Part shown: positions 8,956 to 17,049 of the stretch, one piece after another | How the letters are laid out: each line of letters starts with the position of its first letter | Position numbering within the stretch: the first letter of the stretch is position 1 | Assembly: GCA_031291675.1 (NCBI GenBank) | Contig: JARLIO010000075.1 | Location: 20,224-84,223, forward strand | DNA length: 64,000 nt | Reading direction: 5' to 3' | Source of the DNA: Azospirillaceae bacterium | GTDB lineage: Bacteria; Pseudomonadota; Alphaproteobacteria; Azospirillales; Azospirillaceae | The notes under the pieces: generated by a model | Seen by the model: the letters and a program-made list of their open reading frames with translations, nothing else | Told to the model about the DNA's origin: nothing | The model's database searches: none | Program-made: the position numbers and the translations under genes

Positions 8956-9690
8956 CTATGACGGCCCGGCCGCGGCAAGACGGAGTGTCAGCACCCGCCA
9001 CACAGGATAGTCTTCCGGGGCCAGGGGAAACGGGCCGCAACGCGGATCGAGAAGGGCGCGCACAATGTTTTCCGCCATGACGCTTTGCCCCGGGGCGGCC
9101 GCCCCGGGTTCGGGATCGAGGATCATCACCCGGCGCACGGTCGCGTCAGGATTGAGCGCCACTTCCACCGTGACCGCGGCCGCTCCCGGAACATCGGCCA
9201 TGGCACCCGGCAAGGCCCGGCAGCGCGCCATCTGACGACGGACCGCCGCGAGCGCAGCGTCGCGCCGCCGATCGTCGGGCGGCGATGTTCTAGGAGCCGC
9301 CGACTCCGGCCGGCTCGCCAGCGGGCGCGCGGCCTTGCGTTGAAGCGCCACCGGCGGGGGACCTGCCGTGGCTTGATCGGGCAGGCGCGCAACATCCGCC
9401 AGCAGCGCCGCCATCGCCGTGTCGGCTTGTGGCGGGGCTGTGGTGTCAGCGGGTGGTGGCGCGGGCGCGGGGGCCGGTTCAGGGGCCGGAGGGGCCGGAC
9501 TTGCCGGCGGCGGCGTGGCAATCGGCGGCGCGACCGCGACCGGAAACGCCACCGGCGATCCGGCCCGGTCCGCGGCATCGTCCGCCACCGCCCGGACGCG
9601 CCCGAATTCGGCGCGAAACGCCCAGCCCATCACCGCCAGCATGATCGCGACGGCCACCACGACCCACCACGCCACGCGCCCGTGCGACAT
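8956..9690 (-). CDS. TolA/TonB-C-like envelope protein
   Basis: 244 residues. A short cytoplasmic N terminus, one membrane anchor (VAWWVVVAVAIMLAVMGWAF), a proline/alanine-rich periplasmic spacer (about 50-110) and a C-terminal globular domain with the TolA/TonB-C pattern: AAAVTVEVALNPDATVRRVMILD, then conserved helix AENIVRALLDPRCGPFPL. Such proteins connect inner-membrane energy to outer-membrane partners, but no ExbB/D or TolQ/R genes are nearby. The ATG at 9690 with a G-rich ribosome binding site was preferred; an upstream GTG at 9795 would add 35 residues without support. Convergent with the sensor kinase. Confidence 0.68.
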   Translation of the reverse strand: MSHGRVAWWVVVAVAIMLAVMGWAFRAEFGRVRAVADDAADRAGSPVAFPVAVAPPIATPPPASPAPPAPEPAPAPAPPPADTTAPPQADTAMAALLADVARLPDQATAGPPPVALQRKAARPLASRPESAAPRTSPPDDRRRDAALAAVRRQMARCRALPGAMADVPGAAAVTVEVALNPDATVRRVMILDPEPGAAAPGQSVMAENIVRALLDPRCGPFPLAPEDYPVWRVLTLRLAAAGPS

Positions 9691-9849
9691 CACCGCGCCC
9701 CCCGAAACGGAATCCGGGCCGGCAACACCGTCCGGTTCGGTCTTCGGCAGTACCCGGCGCATCACGATCCCAAATACCCCTTGCACTGTCGCCACTATAG
9801 GACCAGCGCGCTGCCATGCCCAGCCACCCCGGGATCACACCCCGGCCAG

Positions 9850-9995
9850 CCGTTCTCATTTTGGCTGTCGGCCCGCGGGCTGCCGCCCGCACCCGCTCGG
9901 GGTGAACTCCGAATCCCCCGCTATTTTAACAAAAACAAAGGGGTCTGGGGCATGGCCCCCGTTGGGTTTGGGCGAAAGCCCAACGCTTCGTCGCC
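9850..9995 (+). repeat. Dispersed palindromic intergenic repeat, copy A
   Basis: About 145 bp element beginning CCGTTCTCATTTTGGCTGTC and ending near GGCGAAAGCCCAACGC. It contains internal hairpins (GCCCGCGGGC, and TTGGGC-GAAA-GCCCAA with a GNRA loop). An almost full inverted copy lies at 43850-43995 and a partial copy at 45234-45292. All three are intergenic. It is non-coding, a REP/MITE-like family. Confidence 0.88.
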
Positions 9996-10106
9996 CAAAT
10001 GACAACCGCTGCACCCCGGCAACAGCCATCGCCGCGACCGGCCCCCCATGCTAGACTTGTCCCGAACGACAACCCGGCCCCTTCGTGATCCCGATCCGGA
10101 AACCCC

Positions 10107-11603
10107 ATGCCGACCCCGGAAATGCCTGAAGCCCCGGCGGCACCGCCTCCCGGCTTTGCCGCCCGCCTGACCGAGGCGGCAAGACTGCACCAGGCCGGTG
10201 ACCTTGCCGACAGCGAACGCTGTTACTGTGACCTGTTGTGCGACAGGCCGGCCGCCGCCGAGATTGCCCCGCTCTATGCCGTCCTGCTGCACCAGAGTGG
10301 CCGCCTGGATGACGCCCGGACCTGGGCGCAGCGCGGCACCGTGCTGCGACCGCATTCGGCACCGCATCTCGCGACCTATGGTCACCTGTTATTGGATCAG
10401 AACCGCCTGGATGAGGCAATCGCCCCTTTGCAACGGGCCTTGAGCTGCGATCCCAATGCGGTCGCGTCCTACAACAATCTCGCCATCGCCCTGAACCACG
10501 TCGACCAGGACACGGCAATCCTGGTTGGCACCGACGACGCCACGGTCGCATCCTGGACCGCGATCTGCCGCGAACGTCTGGTGCAAGACCCGACCGACCT
10601 CGCCGCCCTGGTCCGGCTCGGTCCGCTGCTGGAACGACAGGGCCAACCGGATCGGGCGCTGCGCGTCTACCAGCATACCCTGCGCCTGCGCCCGGAACAC
10701 AGCCGGTCCTATTCCCGGGCGGCCCTGCTGCGCCTGCGTGCCGCCTGGGGCCCCCCGCCGGCACCGGCGCCCCGCGACGATCGCCCTGCCATCACCCTGT
10801 CGTCCCTGGGGGACAATGGCCGGTTCGGCAACCAGCTGATCCAATATGGCTTCCTGCGCTGCTTTGCCGCTGAACATGACCTGCGCGCCGAAACCGCGGA
10901 CTGGATCGGCCGCGATCTGTTCGACCTCGACGAACCGATCGTCGAACCCGGCCCGCCCGGAACCCGCCGGCCGGAATTGACGCCGGCGGCGCTGAGCGCC
11001 GCCCAGCAGGCCGCCGGCACGCCCTGGATCCGGATCGCCGACCATGACCTGTCCGGCCTGTTCGCCGATCAGGTCCCCTATTTCGCGCGCCACCAGGCCT
11101 TGTTGCAACGGGTCCTGAAGCCGGGGCACCGCGCCGCGACACTGCTGGAGCCGGCGCTGGAACGCCTGCGCGCCGGCGGGGCCCTGGTCGCGCTGCATCT
11201 GCGTCGGGGCGATGCCGTGCGCTTCCCGACCCAGCACCCGTTCCATCGCCATTTCTGGGTGGCGCCGGAGGCTTGGTATCTGTCGTGGCTGCACAAGCTG
11301 TGGGCGGCCCTGCCCCGGCCCGTGCTCTATATCGCCAGCGACCAGCCCGGCATCGAAGAGACCTTCGCCGCTTTCTCGCCCCGGACCGCCCGCGACCTTC
11401 AGGTCGATATCCCGGGTGCCGCGTTCTATCCGGATTTCTTCATGCTGAGCCGGGCCGACATTGTCATCGGTGCCAACAGCACCTTTTCGACCGTGGCCGC
11501 CCTGCTCAATGAGCGGGCTGTGCTGTTCCTGCGGCCCGATGCCGCCGCCGGCGAACTGGTGCCCTACCAGCCCACCCAGCACAGCCTGCTGCCCGGTATC
11601 TGA
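10107..11603 (+). CDS. TPR protein fused to glycosyltransferase family 11-like (alpha-1,2-fucosyltransferase-like) domain
   Basis: 498 residues. Residues about 15-215 are tetratricopeptide-like helical repeats (for example APHLATYGHLLLDQNRLDEAIAPLQRALSCDPN and GPLLERQGQPDRALRVYQHTLRLRPE). From about residue 230 a GT11-type domain begins with GDNGRFGNQLIQYGFLRC, matching the N-terminal G-(R/G)-(L/F)-GNQ-(L/M) motif of alpha-1,2-fucosyltransferases, and has LVALHLRRGDAV, the H-x-R-R-x-D nucleotide-sugar motif. SRADIVIGANSTFSTVAALL is the C-terminal acceptor-site motif. Probably transfers a sugar to surface glycan or protein, and the TPR part may hold a partner. No other glycan genes adjoin it. 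Confidence 0.85.
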   Translation: MPTPEMPEAPAAPPPGFAARLTEAARLHQAGDLADSERCYCDLLCDRPAAAEIAPLYAVLLHQSGRLDDARTWAQRGTVLRPHSAPHLATYGHLLLDQNRLDEAIAPLQRALSCDPNAVASYNNLAIALNHVDQDTAILVGTDDATVASWTAICRERLVQDPTDLAALVRLGPLLERQGQPDRALRVYQHTLRLRPEHSRSYSRAALLRLRAAWGPPPAPAPRDDRPAITLSSLGDNGRFGNQLIQYGFLRCFAAEHDLRAETADWIGRDLFDLDEPIVEPGPPGTRRPELTPAALSAAQQAAGTPWIRIADHDLSGLFADQVPYFARHQALLQRVLKPGHRAATLLEPALERLRAGGALVALHLRRGDAVRFPTQHPFHRHFWVAPEAWYLSWLHKLWAALPRPVLYIASDQPGIEETFAAFSPRTARDLQVDIPGAAFYPDFFMLSRADIVIGANSTFSTVAALLNERAVLFLRPDAAAGELVPYQPTQHSLLPGI

Positions 11604-11618
11604 GCGATCGACCCCCTG

Positions 11619-12083
11619 TTACCGTGGCGGCTCCCCCGACGGCGGCGGCCCCATTGGCGGCGGCGGCGCCTCCCGATCGAGAATCGCACGCTGTTGCGGC
11701 GTCAACACCGCGGCCAACGCATCCCGTGCCCGATGCAGGACGGCATGGACATCCGTCCCGCCCGCCACGGCGGCCGGCGGCGGCATTTGTCCGGCGTTCA
11801 TTGCGGGGTCGGGCATCGCCGGGCGGCTGTCCCAGAGCGCCGTCACCACGGCGGCAAAGGCGGCCCATTGCCCCTCCTGGGCGCCGGTAATCCCCAACTC
11901 GTCCTTCAAAGCCGACAAGGCTGCCGGATCGAGCATGCGGCCCGGTCCCATCATGCCCGGACCGGCCCCCATCATCGCACCACCCGGTGCCATCGCGCCG
12001 CTATCGGCACTTTGCGCCAAGGCCGTGGTCAGCGGCGCCAGCGCCAGGACAACAACGGCCATGCTTTTCAACAAAATGCCCAT
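11619..12083 (-). CDS. Spy/CpxP-like (LTxxQ-type) periplasmic protein
   Basis: 154 residues: a signal peptide (MGILLKSMAVVVLALAPLTTALAQ), a glycine/methionine-rich segment (GGAMMGAGPGMMGPGRM), and a helical region where LGITGAQEGQWAAFAAVVTALWDSRP and AVLTPQQRAILDRE give the LTxxQ signature of the Spy/CpxP family, followed by a proline-rich tail. Such proteins are ATP-independent periplasmic chaperones or metal/stress responders. The Met-rich stretch could bind copper, which is speculative. The chosen ATG opens the signal peptide; the longer upstream reading frame lacks coding features. Convergent with the TPR-glycosyltransferase gene. Confidence 0.75.
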   Translation of the reverse strand: MGILLKSMAVVVLALAPLTTALAQSADSGAMAPGGAMMGAGPGMMGPGRMLDPAALSALKDELGITGAQEGQWAAFAAVVTALWDSRPAMPDPAMNAGQMPPPAAVAGGTDVHAVLHRARDALAAVLTPQQRAILDREAPPPPMGPPPSGEPPR

Positions 12084-12506
12084 GACAAGGCACCTTCCCT
12101 TCAAAAATCGGTTTGATTCCCACAGCGGATCATGATCCGGCGCCGCGAACGTCACCCGATTCACAGGGGTCAAGGGGACTTCGTCCCTGGGCATTATGCG
12201 CGACGGCGAACTGCAAAAGGCGTCACCAGGTCCATCGCGAAAAAGCCCGCAAAACCGGCCCGAGTCAATCCGCCACGTCGGCTTACCGCGTTTACGGCTT
12301 GGACGGCGCGGGCCATGCCGGATTGCCGCAATCTCGAGCTGTGGGCCGACGCGATCAAACGGCTGGGACTGACCAAGGGCACGATGGTGCGCCGGCATCT
12401 GGCGAAGCGCGCAGGAGGCAGAGCCGGAGTCGTCGAGGCGTCGGGACGGTCCTGCGACACGCGGTTTTTCCGCCACCACAACATCATTGCACATCGGAGC
12501 CGTCCC
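12084..12506. other. Intergenic region upstream of the PqqD-like gene
   Basis: About 420 bases. A short hairpin lies around 12170-12190 (AAGGGGACTTCGTCCCT). I looked here for a RiPP precursor: an open frame runs from 12132 straight into the PqqD-like gene, but I found no short independent ORF with a leader/core layout and the conserved Thr of lasso precursors. Confidence 0.4.
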
Positions 12507-12797
12507 ATGAGAATTTCACGGCGAGGGGATTGGTTGACCGCCCTGGTCGGCGAAGAGTTGGTCATGATGAGCGCAAAGCACGGCAACGACATCAGTCCTA
12601 CCGCGGTCGGTGCGCGCGTCTCGGCGACGATTGATCCATCGCTCACCCTGGACGATCTGGTGGCCCGGCTGACCGTCGAATTCGAGGTTTCGGACGAAAC
12701 CTGTCGGGTCAAGGTGCCGTCCTACCTTGAGGAGTTGGCTGGCCATGGCGCCATCGCATTCGATCCGCCGCCGACTGGGTCGCGTCATCCGGCTTGA
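12507..12797 (+). CDS. PqqD-family peptide-recognition (RRE / lasso B1-like) protein
   Basis: 96 residues with the PqqD fold signature: ISPTAVGARVSATIDPSLTLDDLVARLTVEFEVSDETCRVKVPSYLEELAGHGAI, that is a G-x-x-(V)-W/S-x-x-(I/L)-(D)-x-x-x-T-x-(D/E)-(D/E)-(L) core with a trailing helix. Stand-alone PqqD-like proteins bind leader peptides of ribosomally made, modified peptides, and in lasso clusters they are called B1. It overlaps the next gene, a B2-type protease, by about 50 bases, so the two form an operon. The start at 12507 fits the domain, and the upstream frame extension has no homology features. Confidence 0.82.
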   Translation: MRISRRGDWLTALVGEELVMMSAKHGNDISPTAVGARVSATIDPSLTLDDLVARLTVEFEVSDETCRVKVPSYLEELAGHGAIAFDPPPTGSRHPA

Positions 12798-13221
12798 CCG
12801 GCGGCAAAAGGCGCTCGTCGCCGAGGCGGTCTTTTGGCTCACCGTGGCGCGACTGGGCTTAATGGCCGTTCCTTTTCCCGTGTTGGCCCGCCGGTTGGGC
12901 GATTTCGTTCCGCCCACCGACGCGCGGGTTATCGCCTGCGCCGCCGCAGGACCGACGGCAAACGCCGAGACCGCACGCCGGGTGCGCCGCGCTGTCGCCG
13001 CGGCCGGGCGCACGCTGCCGTTCGAAGCGGTTTGCCTGCCCCGGGCCATGGCCGCCAGGGCGATGCTGTACCGGCGCGGCATCCCGAGCGCCCTGCATTT
13101 CGGCGCCGCACGGGGCCCGGAAAAGTCATTCGAGGCTCATGCCTGGCTCAACGCCGCCGGCATCGAAGTGACCGGCTATCCGGTGGCATCGCGTTTTGCC
13201 GAAATCGCCTGCTTCGTCTGA
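12745..13221 (+). CDS. Lasso-peptide B2-like transglutaminase-fold cysteine protease
   Basis: 158 residues. The Cys-His dyad is visible: Cys in FEAVCLPRAMAARAMLYRRGIPSALHFG and His in SFEAHAWLNAAGIEVTG, the arrangement of the transglutaminase-like B2 leader peptidases. The N-terminal half, with an arginine-rich entry and helix KALVAEAVFWLTVARLGLMAV, is also typical. The ATG at 12745 (GAGGAG about ten bases upstream) lies inside the preceding PqqD-like gene, so translation is coupled. No asparagine-synthetase-like lasso cyclase, ABC exporter or precursor is seen nearby, so the product, if any, is unknown. Confidence 0.82.
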   Translation: MAPSHSIRRRLGRVIRLDRRQKALVAEAVFWLTVARLGLMAVPFPVLARRLGDFVPPTDARVIACAAAGPTANAETARRVRRAVAAAGRTLPFEAVCLPRAMAARAMLYRRGIPSALHFGAARGPEKSFEAHAWLNAAGIEVTGYPVASRFAEIACFV

Positions 13222-13301
13222 ACGATTGCAGAGATGTCGGCGCAATCGTCGGTCTGCAGCCCGGGGGGCGTTCCCCGGACGGTGGATTCCGCCCTGAACA
13301 T

Positions 13302-13348
13302 GTGGATACGGGAAAGATTGCTGAAGCGCGCTTCTTTCCCGTATCCAC
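13302..13348. terminator. Perfect 15-bp stem hairpin between convergent genes
   Basis: GTGGATACGGGAAAG (13302-13316) pairs perfectly with CTTTCCCGTATCCAC (13334-13348) around a 17-base loop, midway between the ends of the B2-like gene and the chemoreceptor gene. A bidirectional transcription barrier is likely, although a U tract is missing. Confidence 0.55.
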
Positions 13349-13363
13349 GGCGCGGCACCGAAA

Positions 13364-15052
13364 TCAGGAGGCGCGCACGCTCCCAAGGAATGTCCGCACT
13401 TCTGAACTGAGACGTTCGGCATTCCCGGACAGATCGGTCGCCGAGACCAACATCTGTCCGGCGGCATGCCCCGTTTCGGCCGCACTTTGCGAAACACCGG
13501 TGATATTCAGCGATACCTCCTGCGTCCCCTGGGCCGCCTGCTGAACGTTGCGGGCGATCTCTTGCGTGGCCGCACCCTGCTCCTGCACGGCGGCCGAAAT
13601 GGTGGACGAGATTTCGCTGATTCTCCCGATTGTGCCGGAGATATTTCTGATCGCTCCGACGGTTTGTCCGGTTGCCTTCTGCACCTCGGTGATTTGCTGA
13701 CTGATTTCGTCCGTCGCCCGGGCGGTCTGGGTTGCGAGCATCTTCACCTCGCCGGCCACCACGGCGAAGCCCTTACCCGCCTCACCGGCGCGAGCGGCCT
13801 CGATCGTGGCGTTCAGCGCCAGCAGGTTGGTCTTGCTCGCGATGTCGTTGATCAGCCGGACCACTTCCCCGATGCGGTCGGCCGCCGCCGCCAGCCCCAG
13901 CACCACAGCGTCGGTCTGTTCGGCCTCCTTCATCGCCGTGGACGAGATACTGGCGGCCTCCGCCATCTGGCGAGAGATTTCGCCGATCGACGACGAGAGT
14001 TCCTCGGTAGCGGAAGCCACCGTCTGGACGTTGGCGGTGGTCTGCTCCGCCGCCGCCGCCACGGTCGTCGCCTGGGACGCCGATTGGTTTGCCACCGCCG
14101 ACATGGATTCCGCGGTCGTCTGCAGTTCAAGCGATGAGGAGGACACGGCCTTCACGACGTCCAGGATCGTCGCCTCGAACCTGTCGGCCATCAGATTCAG
14201 CGCCTGCTTCTGCGCCGCTGCCGCCTGCTGCTTCTGCTGCTCCTGCTCGGCGCGCAGGCGTTCGACCTCCAGGGCATTGTCCTTGAACACCTGGACCGCT
14301 CCGGCCATCGCGCCGACCTCGTCCTTGCGATCGCGGTCGGGCACCTCAACCGTGTAGTTTCCCGAGGCCAGTGTCCCCATGACCCCGGTCATGCGGCGCA
14401 CGGGCGCGACGAGCGCGGCATAAAGCACCAGGCCGAAACCAATCGCCATCGCCAGATCGACGCCGACGCCGATCCGGATCGCGCTGCCGGTGGTGTCCAG
14501 GGCGGACGCGAGATCGGCGGTGCGCTTGGTGAGCAACGATCCTTCAGCCGCGGCGATCTCGGCGTTCAAGTTGCGGAATTTATCCATCGATTCCTTGCCC
14601 GCTCCGCTTGCCTCGAGCGCACGGGCCTGCTCGATCGTCGCGGGATTGCCCATCATGGCGATCTCCTGCTCGGCGATCGTGGTCTGCCATGTCGTCACGA
14701 ATGTCTTCAACGTGTCCAAACGCGCCTGCTGGGTCGCGTTGTCGGAGGTCGCCTGTTTGATCTTGTTCCAGGCGTTCTCGAACTGCGCGCGGCCGCCACG
14801 ATAGGGCTCAAGGAAATTGTCCTTTCCGGAAACCAGGAACCCGCGCAGGCCCGTTTCCTGGTTGATCATTCCTTCCAGCATGTCGCGGGTCGTCGCCAGC
14901 ACCTCATAGGTGTGCGTGTTCCACGCAGAGGTCGTACGGATGGCACTGGCCTGCCCGCCGATTTCGATACCCATGGCGATAACGGTGAGCACCAGGATGC
15001 TGAATACCAAGGAAAGTTTTATCTTTGCGGATAGGTTCCGAATCGCTTGCAT
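13364..15052 (-). CDS. Methyl-accepting chemotaxis protein with CHASE3 sensor
   Basis: 562 residues. Membrane helix 1 at about 13-33, a periplasmic CHASE3-type domain to about 180 ([35 protein letters not shown] is the signature), helix 2 at about 190-212, HAMP to about 265, then the cytoplasmic signalling domain whose hairpin tip reads [35 protein letters not shown]. There is no CheR-tethering pentapeptide at the C terminus. GGAG six bases before the ATG at 15052 fixes the start; an upstream in-frame Met is unlikely. Part of a chemotaxis array, ligand unknown. Confidence 0.95.
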   Translation of the reverse strand: MQAIRNLSAKIKLSLVFSILVLTVIAMGIEIGGQASAIRTTSAWNTHTYEVLATTRDMLEGMINQETGLRGFLVSGKDNFLEPYRGGRAQFENAWNKIKQATSDNATQQARLDTLKTFVTTWQTTIAEQEIAMMGNPATIEQARALEASGAGKESMDKFRNLNAEIAAAEGSLLTKRTADLASALDTTGSAIRIGVGVDLAMAIGFGLVLYAALVAPVRRMTGVMGTLASGNYTVEVPDRDRKDEVGAMAGAVQVFKDNALEVERLRAEQEQQKQQAAAAQKQALNLMADRFEATILDVVKAVSSSSLELQTTAESMSAVANQSASQATTVAAAAEQTTANVQTVASATEELSSSIGEISRQMAEAASISSTAMKEAEQTDAVVLGLAAAADRIGEVVRLINDIASKTNLLALNATIEAARAGEAGKGFAVVAGEVKMLATQTARATDEISQQITEVQKATGQTVGAIRNISGTIGRISEISSTISAAVQEQGAATQEIARNVQQAAQGTQEVSLNITGVSQSAAETGHAAGQMLVSATDLSGNAERLSSEVRTFLGSVRAS

Positions 15053-15875
15053 TGTGATCTCCGTCGACATGCAAAATGTGGTCATGAGAAGAAGATATCG
15101 CACCTGCCGCGTGGAACGTCCACGTCTTGGCCAGGATACTATACTTTAGCTTTACTGTATTCTTCGTCTCGCATCATGCGAGAGCCGGCGCGTCGACGAG
15201 GACATATCGATGCGTCGCTAACAGACGCCTGTCTGTTTCATTCAAGAAACATCTAATGACGTTGGAACGTCGACGATCAGTCCTCGTCACCTGATATTTG
15301 ACAATATCATGAACGAATAGATCAATGTTTTTTTGAAATGTTCTTATTCCAGGTTAAATAACAATATTATTGTGTAAAATATTATTTTTGACACATTGTA
15401 ACTAAATTTTCCATTCAGCATCTTTTAGATAAATACCGAATTAAATGAATCAAATATTGTCATATTGTTCAAAATCAGCCGAATAAAACATCTTTTTATA
15501 CCTTTGGTATAAGTTCCCCTATGACACATTCTATACGACATGTTTATGATAATATCACACGTATTACGCTGCCATACCAAGCATATCACGTGACGTGGTC
15601 GCGCGTTCTGATCGATAGGCACGGAGCCGGACATTGACATCCCAACGGGCACGATTCTCCGAGACTTTCTAAAACGCATCGCTCTTTTGACATGTGGCGC
15701 ATCATCTTTGGTGACCGAATCACCCCGCCACAGACCGATCGCGGACAAGCCCTTGACCAGGACGGTCCTTTTATGTAGTTTACATTCGTAGATTACCTAC
15801 CTATCTCGGTCCTGTCGATCGGGCCGGAAAATGCACGATCAATCGGACAAAACGATACCGTGGACCGGAACAGCC
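15053..15875. other. Intergenic region with AT-rich core
   Basis: About 820 bases between the chemoreceptor and the divergent MarR gene. Positions about 15290-15560 are strikingly AT-rich (runs such as AATATTATTGTGTAAAATATT) compared with the GC-rich genome. I see no supported gene; a 107-codon reverse frame at 15425-15748 has no motif. It could be a horizontally acquired remnant or a nucleoid-protein binding region. Confidence 0.45.
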
Positions 15876-16331
15876 ATGACATCACCCGCCGACGATGCCA
15901 ACGCGATCCATGCCGCGGCACTGGCCGCCGATTTGCGCGTCGTTGTCGGCAAATTGAAGCGGCGATTGCGCGAGCAGGCGCCGCCCGGGGATCTGACCTG
16001 GTCCCAGGCTGCGGTGCTCGGGCGATTGGAACGCGACGGCCCGGCCACCCTGTCGGCGCTGGCACGGGCCGAGAATATGCGTTCGCAGTCGATGGGCGCC
16101 ATCGTGGCGCCGCTCGAGGCGGCGGGCCTGGTAAGCGGCACGCCGGATCCCGAAGATGGCCGCCAGACCATCCTGTCGGTGACGCCAAAGACCAGCGACT
16201 GGATCCGGACAAACCGCAAGACGCGGGAGGATTGGTTGTTTCAACTCATCCAGATGAAACTCTCCTCACCAGAGCGGGAGGTCCTGGAAAAAGCCATGGA
16301 ACTGCTCAAACGCATCGCCGACGCGCCATAG
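15876..16331 (+). CDS. MarR-family transcriptional regulator
   Basis: 151 residues with the winged-helix MarR core: LTWSQAAVLGRLERDGPATLSALARAENMRSQSMGAIVAPLEAAGLVSGTPDPEDGRQTILSVTPKTSDWI, including the recognition helix and the D-x-R wing motif. The flanking helices form the dimer interface. It precedes an isochorismatase-like gene by about 95 bases and likely represses that operon in response to a small aromatic or phenolic ligand (family knowledge). ATG at 15876 is preferred over an upstream in-frame Met at 15831, because the domain begins there and GGAA precedes it. Confidence 0.9.
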   Translation: MTSPADDANAIHAAALAADLRVVVGKLKRRLREQAPPGDLTWSQAAVLGRLERDGPATLSALARAENMRSQSMGAIVAPLEAAGLVSGTPDPEDGRQTILSVTPKTSDWIRTNRKTREDWLFQLIQMKLSSPEREVLEKAMELLKRIADAP

Positions 16332-16425
16332 CGCGCTCGCCGAACCGTCGGCCGCGATGCGGCCTGTTGACCGGGGGCAAGGCCGGCGCCGGCCCCATAA
16401 CGTGATAATACGAAAGGACAAGGTT

Positions 16426-16989
16426 ATGACTGTGACCACACTCGATCCGAACAGCGCTCTCATCCTCATTGATCTGCAAAAAGGGATTGTTGCCCTGCCG
16501 GTCGTCCATCCGGTCGGCCCCGTGCTGGAAAACGCCCGTGCCCTGGCCGATGCGTTTCGTCGTCATCATCGGCCCGTTATTCTCGTGAATGTCGCCGGTG
16601 CGGCGCCCGGCCGAACGGAACAAACGCGCAGCACCGCTGCGCCCCCCGCCGGCTGGACCGACCTTGTTGCCGAGTTGAATGCCCAGCCCGGGGACCATAT
16701 CGTCACCAAACGCACCTGGGGCGCGTTCACCGGCACCGACCTGGCCGATCATCTAAGCCGGCACAACATCACCCAGGTGGTTATTGCCGGTATCGCCACC
16801 AGCATCGGCGTGGAATCCACGGCGCGCCAGGCCCAGGAACGCGGACTGAACGTCACGCTGGCGATCGATGCGATGACCGATCTGAACGCCGATGCTCATG
16901 ACAACAGCATCAAGCGGATTTTCCCGCGACTGGGCGAAACCGGCAGCACGGCGGCGATCACCGCGCTGCTCGACAGCCCACACCGCTGA
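16426..16989 (+). CDS. Isochorismatase-like hydrolase family protein
   Basis: 187 residues with the Rossmann-like isochorismatase fold. Asp is present in ALILIDLQKGIV and Lys in HIVTKRTWGAFTGTDL, but the place of the nucleophilic Cys of nicotinamidase-type members is Gly (IAGIATSIGVESTARQ). This Gly is what true isochorismatases of the EntB/PhzD type carry there, so a Cys-independent enol-ether hydrolase is possible; the substrate cannot be told. AAGGACAAGG precedes the ATG. Probably an operon with the upstream MarR gene and the downstream AbrB-type transporter. Confidence 0.88.
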   Translation: MTVTTLDPNSALILIDLQKGIVALPVVHPVGPVLENARALADAFRRHHRPVILVNVAGAAPGRTEQTRSTAAPPAGWTDLVAELNAQPGDHIVTKRTWGAFTGTDLADHLSRHNITQVVIAGIATSIGVESTARQAQERGLNVTLAIDAMTDLNADAHDNSIKRIFPRLGETGSTAAITALLDSPHR

Positions 16990-17049
16990 ACCCCACCCAC
17001 CGCACCGGACAGCCATATCCACTCGCGAAACCACAAAAGGATGGGCGCG

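Noticed and set aside
12132..12506. Lasso-type precursor peptide upstream of the PqqD-like gene
   Set aside because: GGRAGVVE could in principle form a Gly1-Glu8 ring, but there is no Thr at position -2 of the leader, no separate stop before the PqqD-like start and no cyclase gene.
15425..15748. 107-codon minus-strand frame in the AT-rich gap
   Set aside because: No ribosome binding site or family signature; composition matches non-coding AT-rich DNA.
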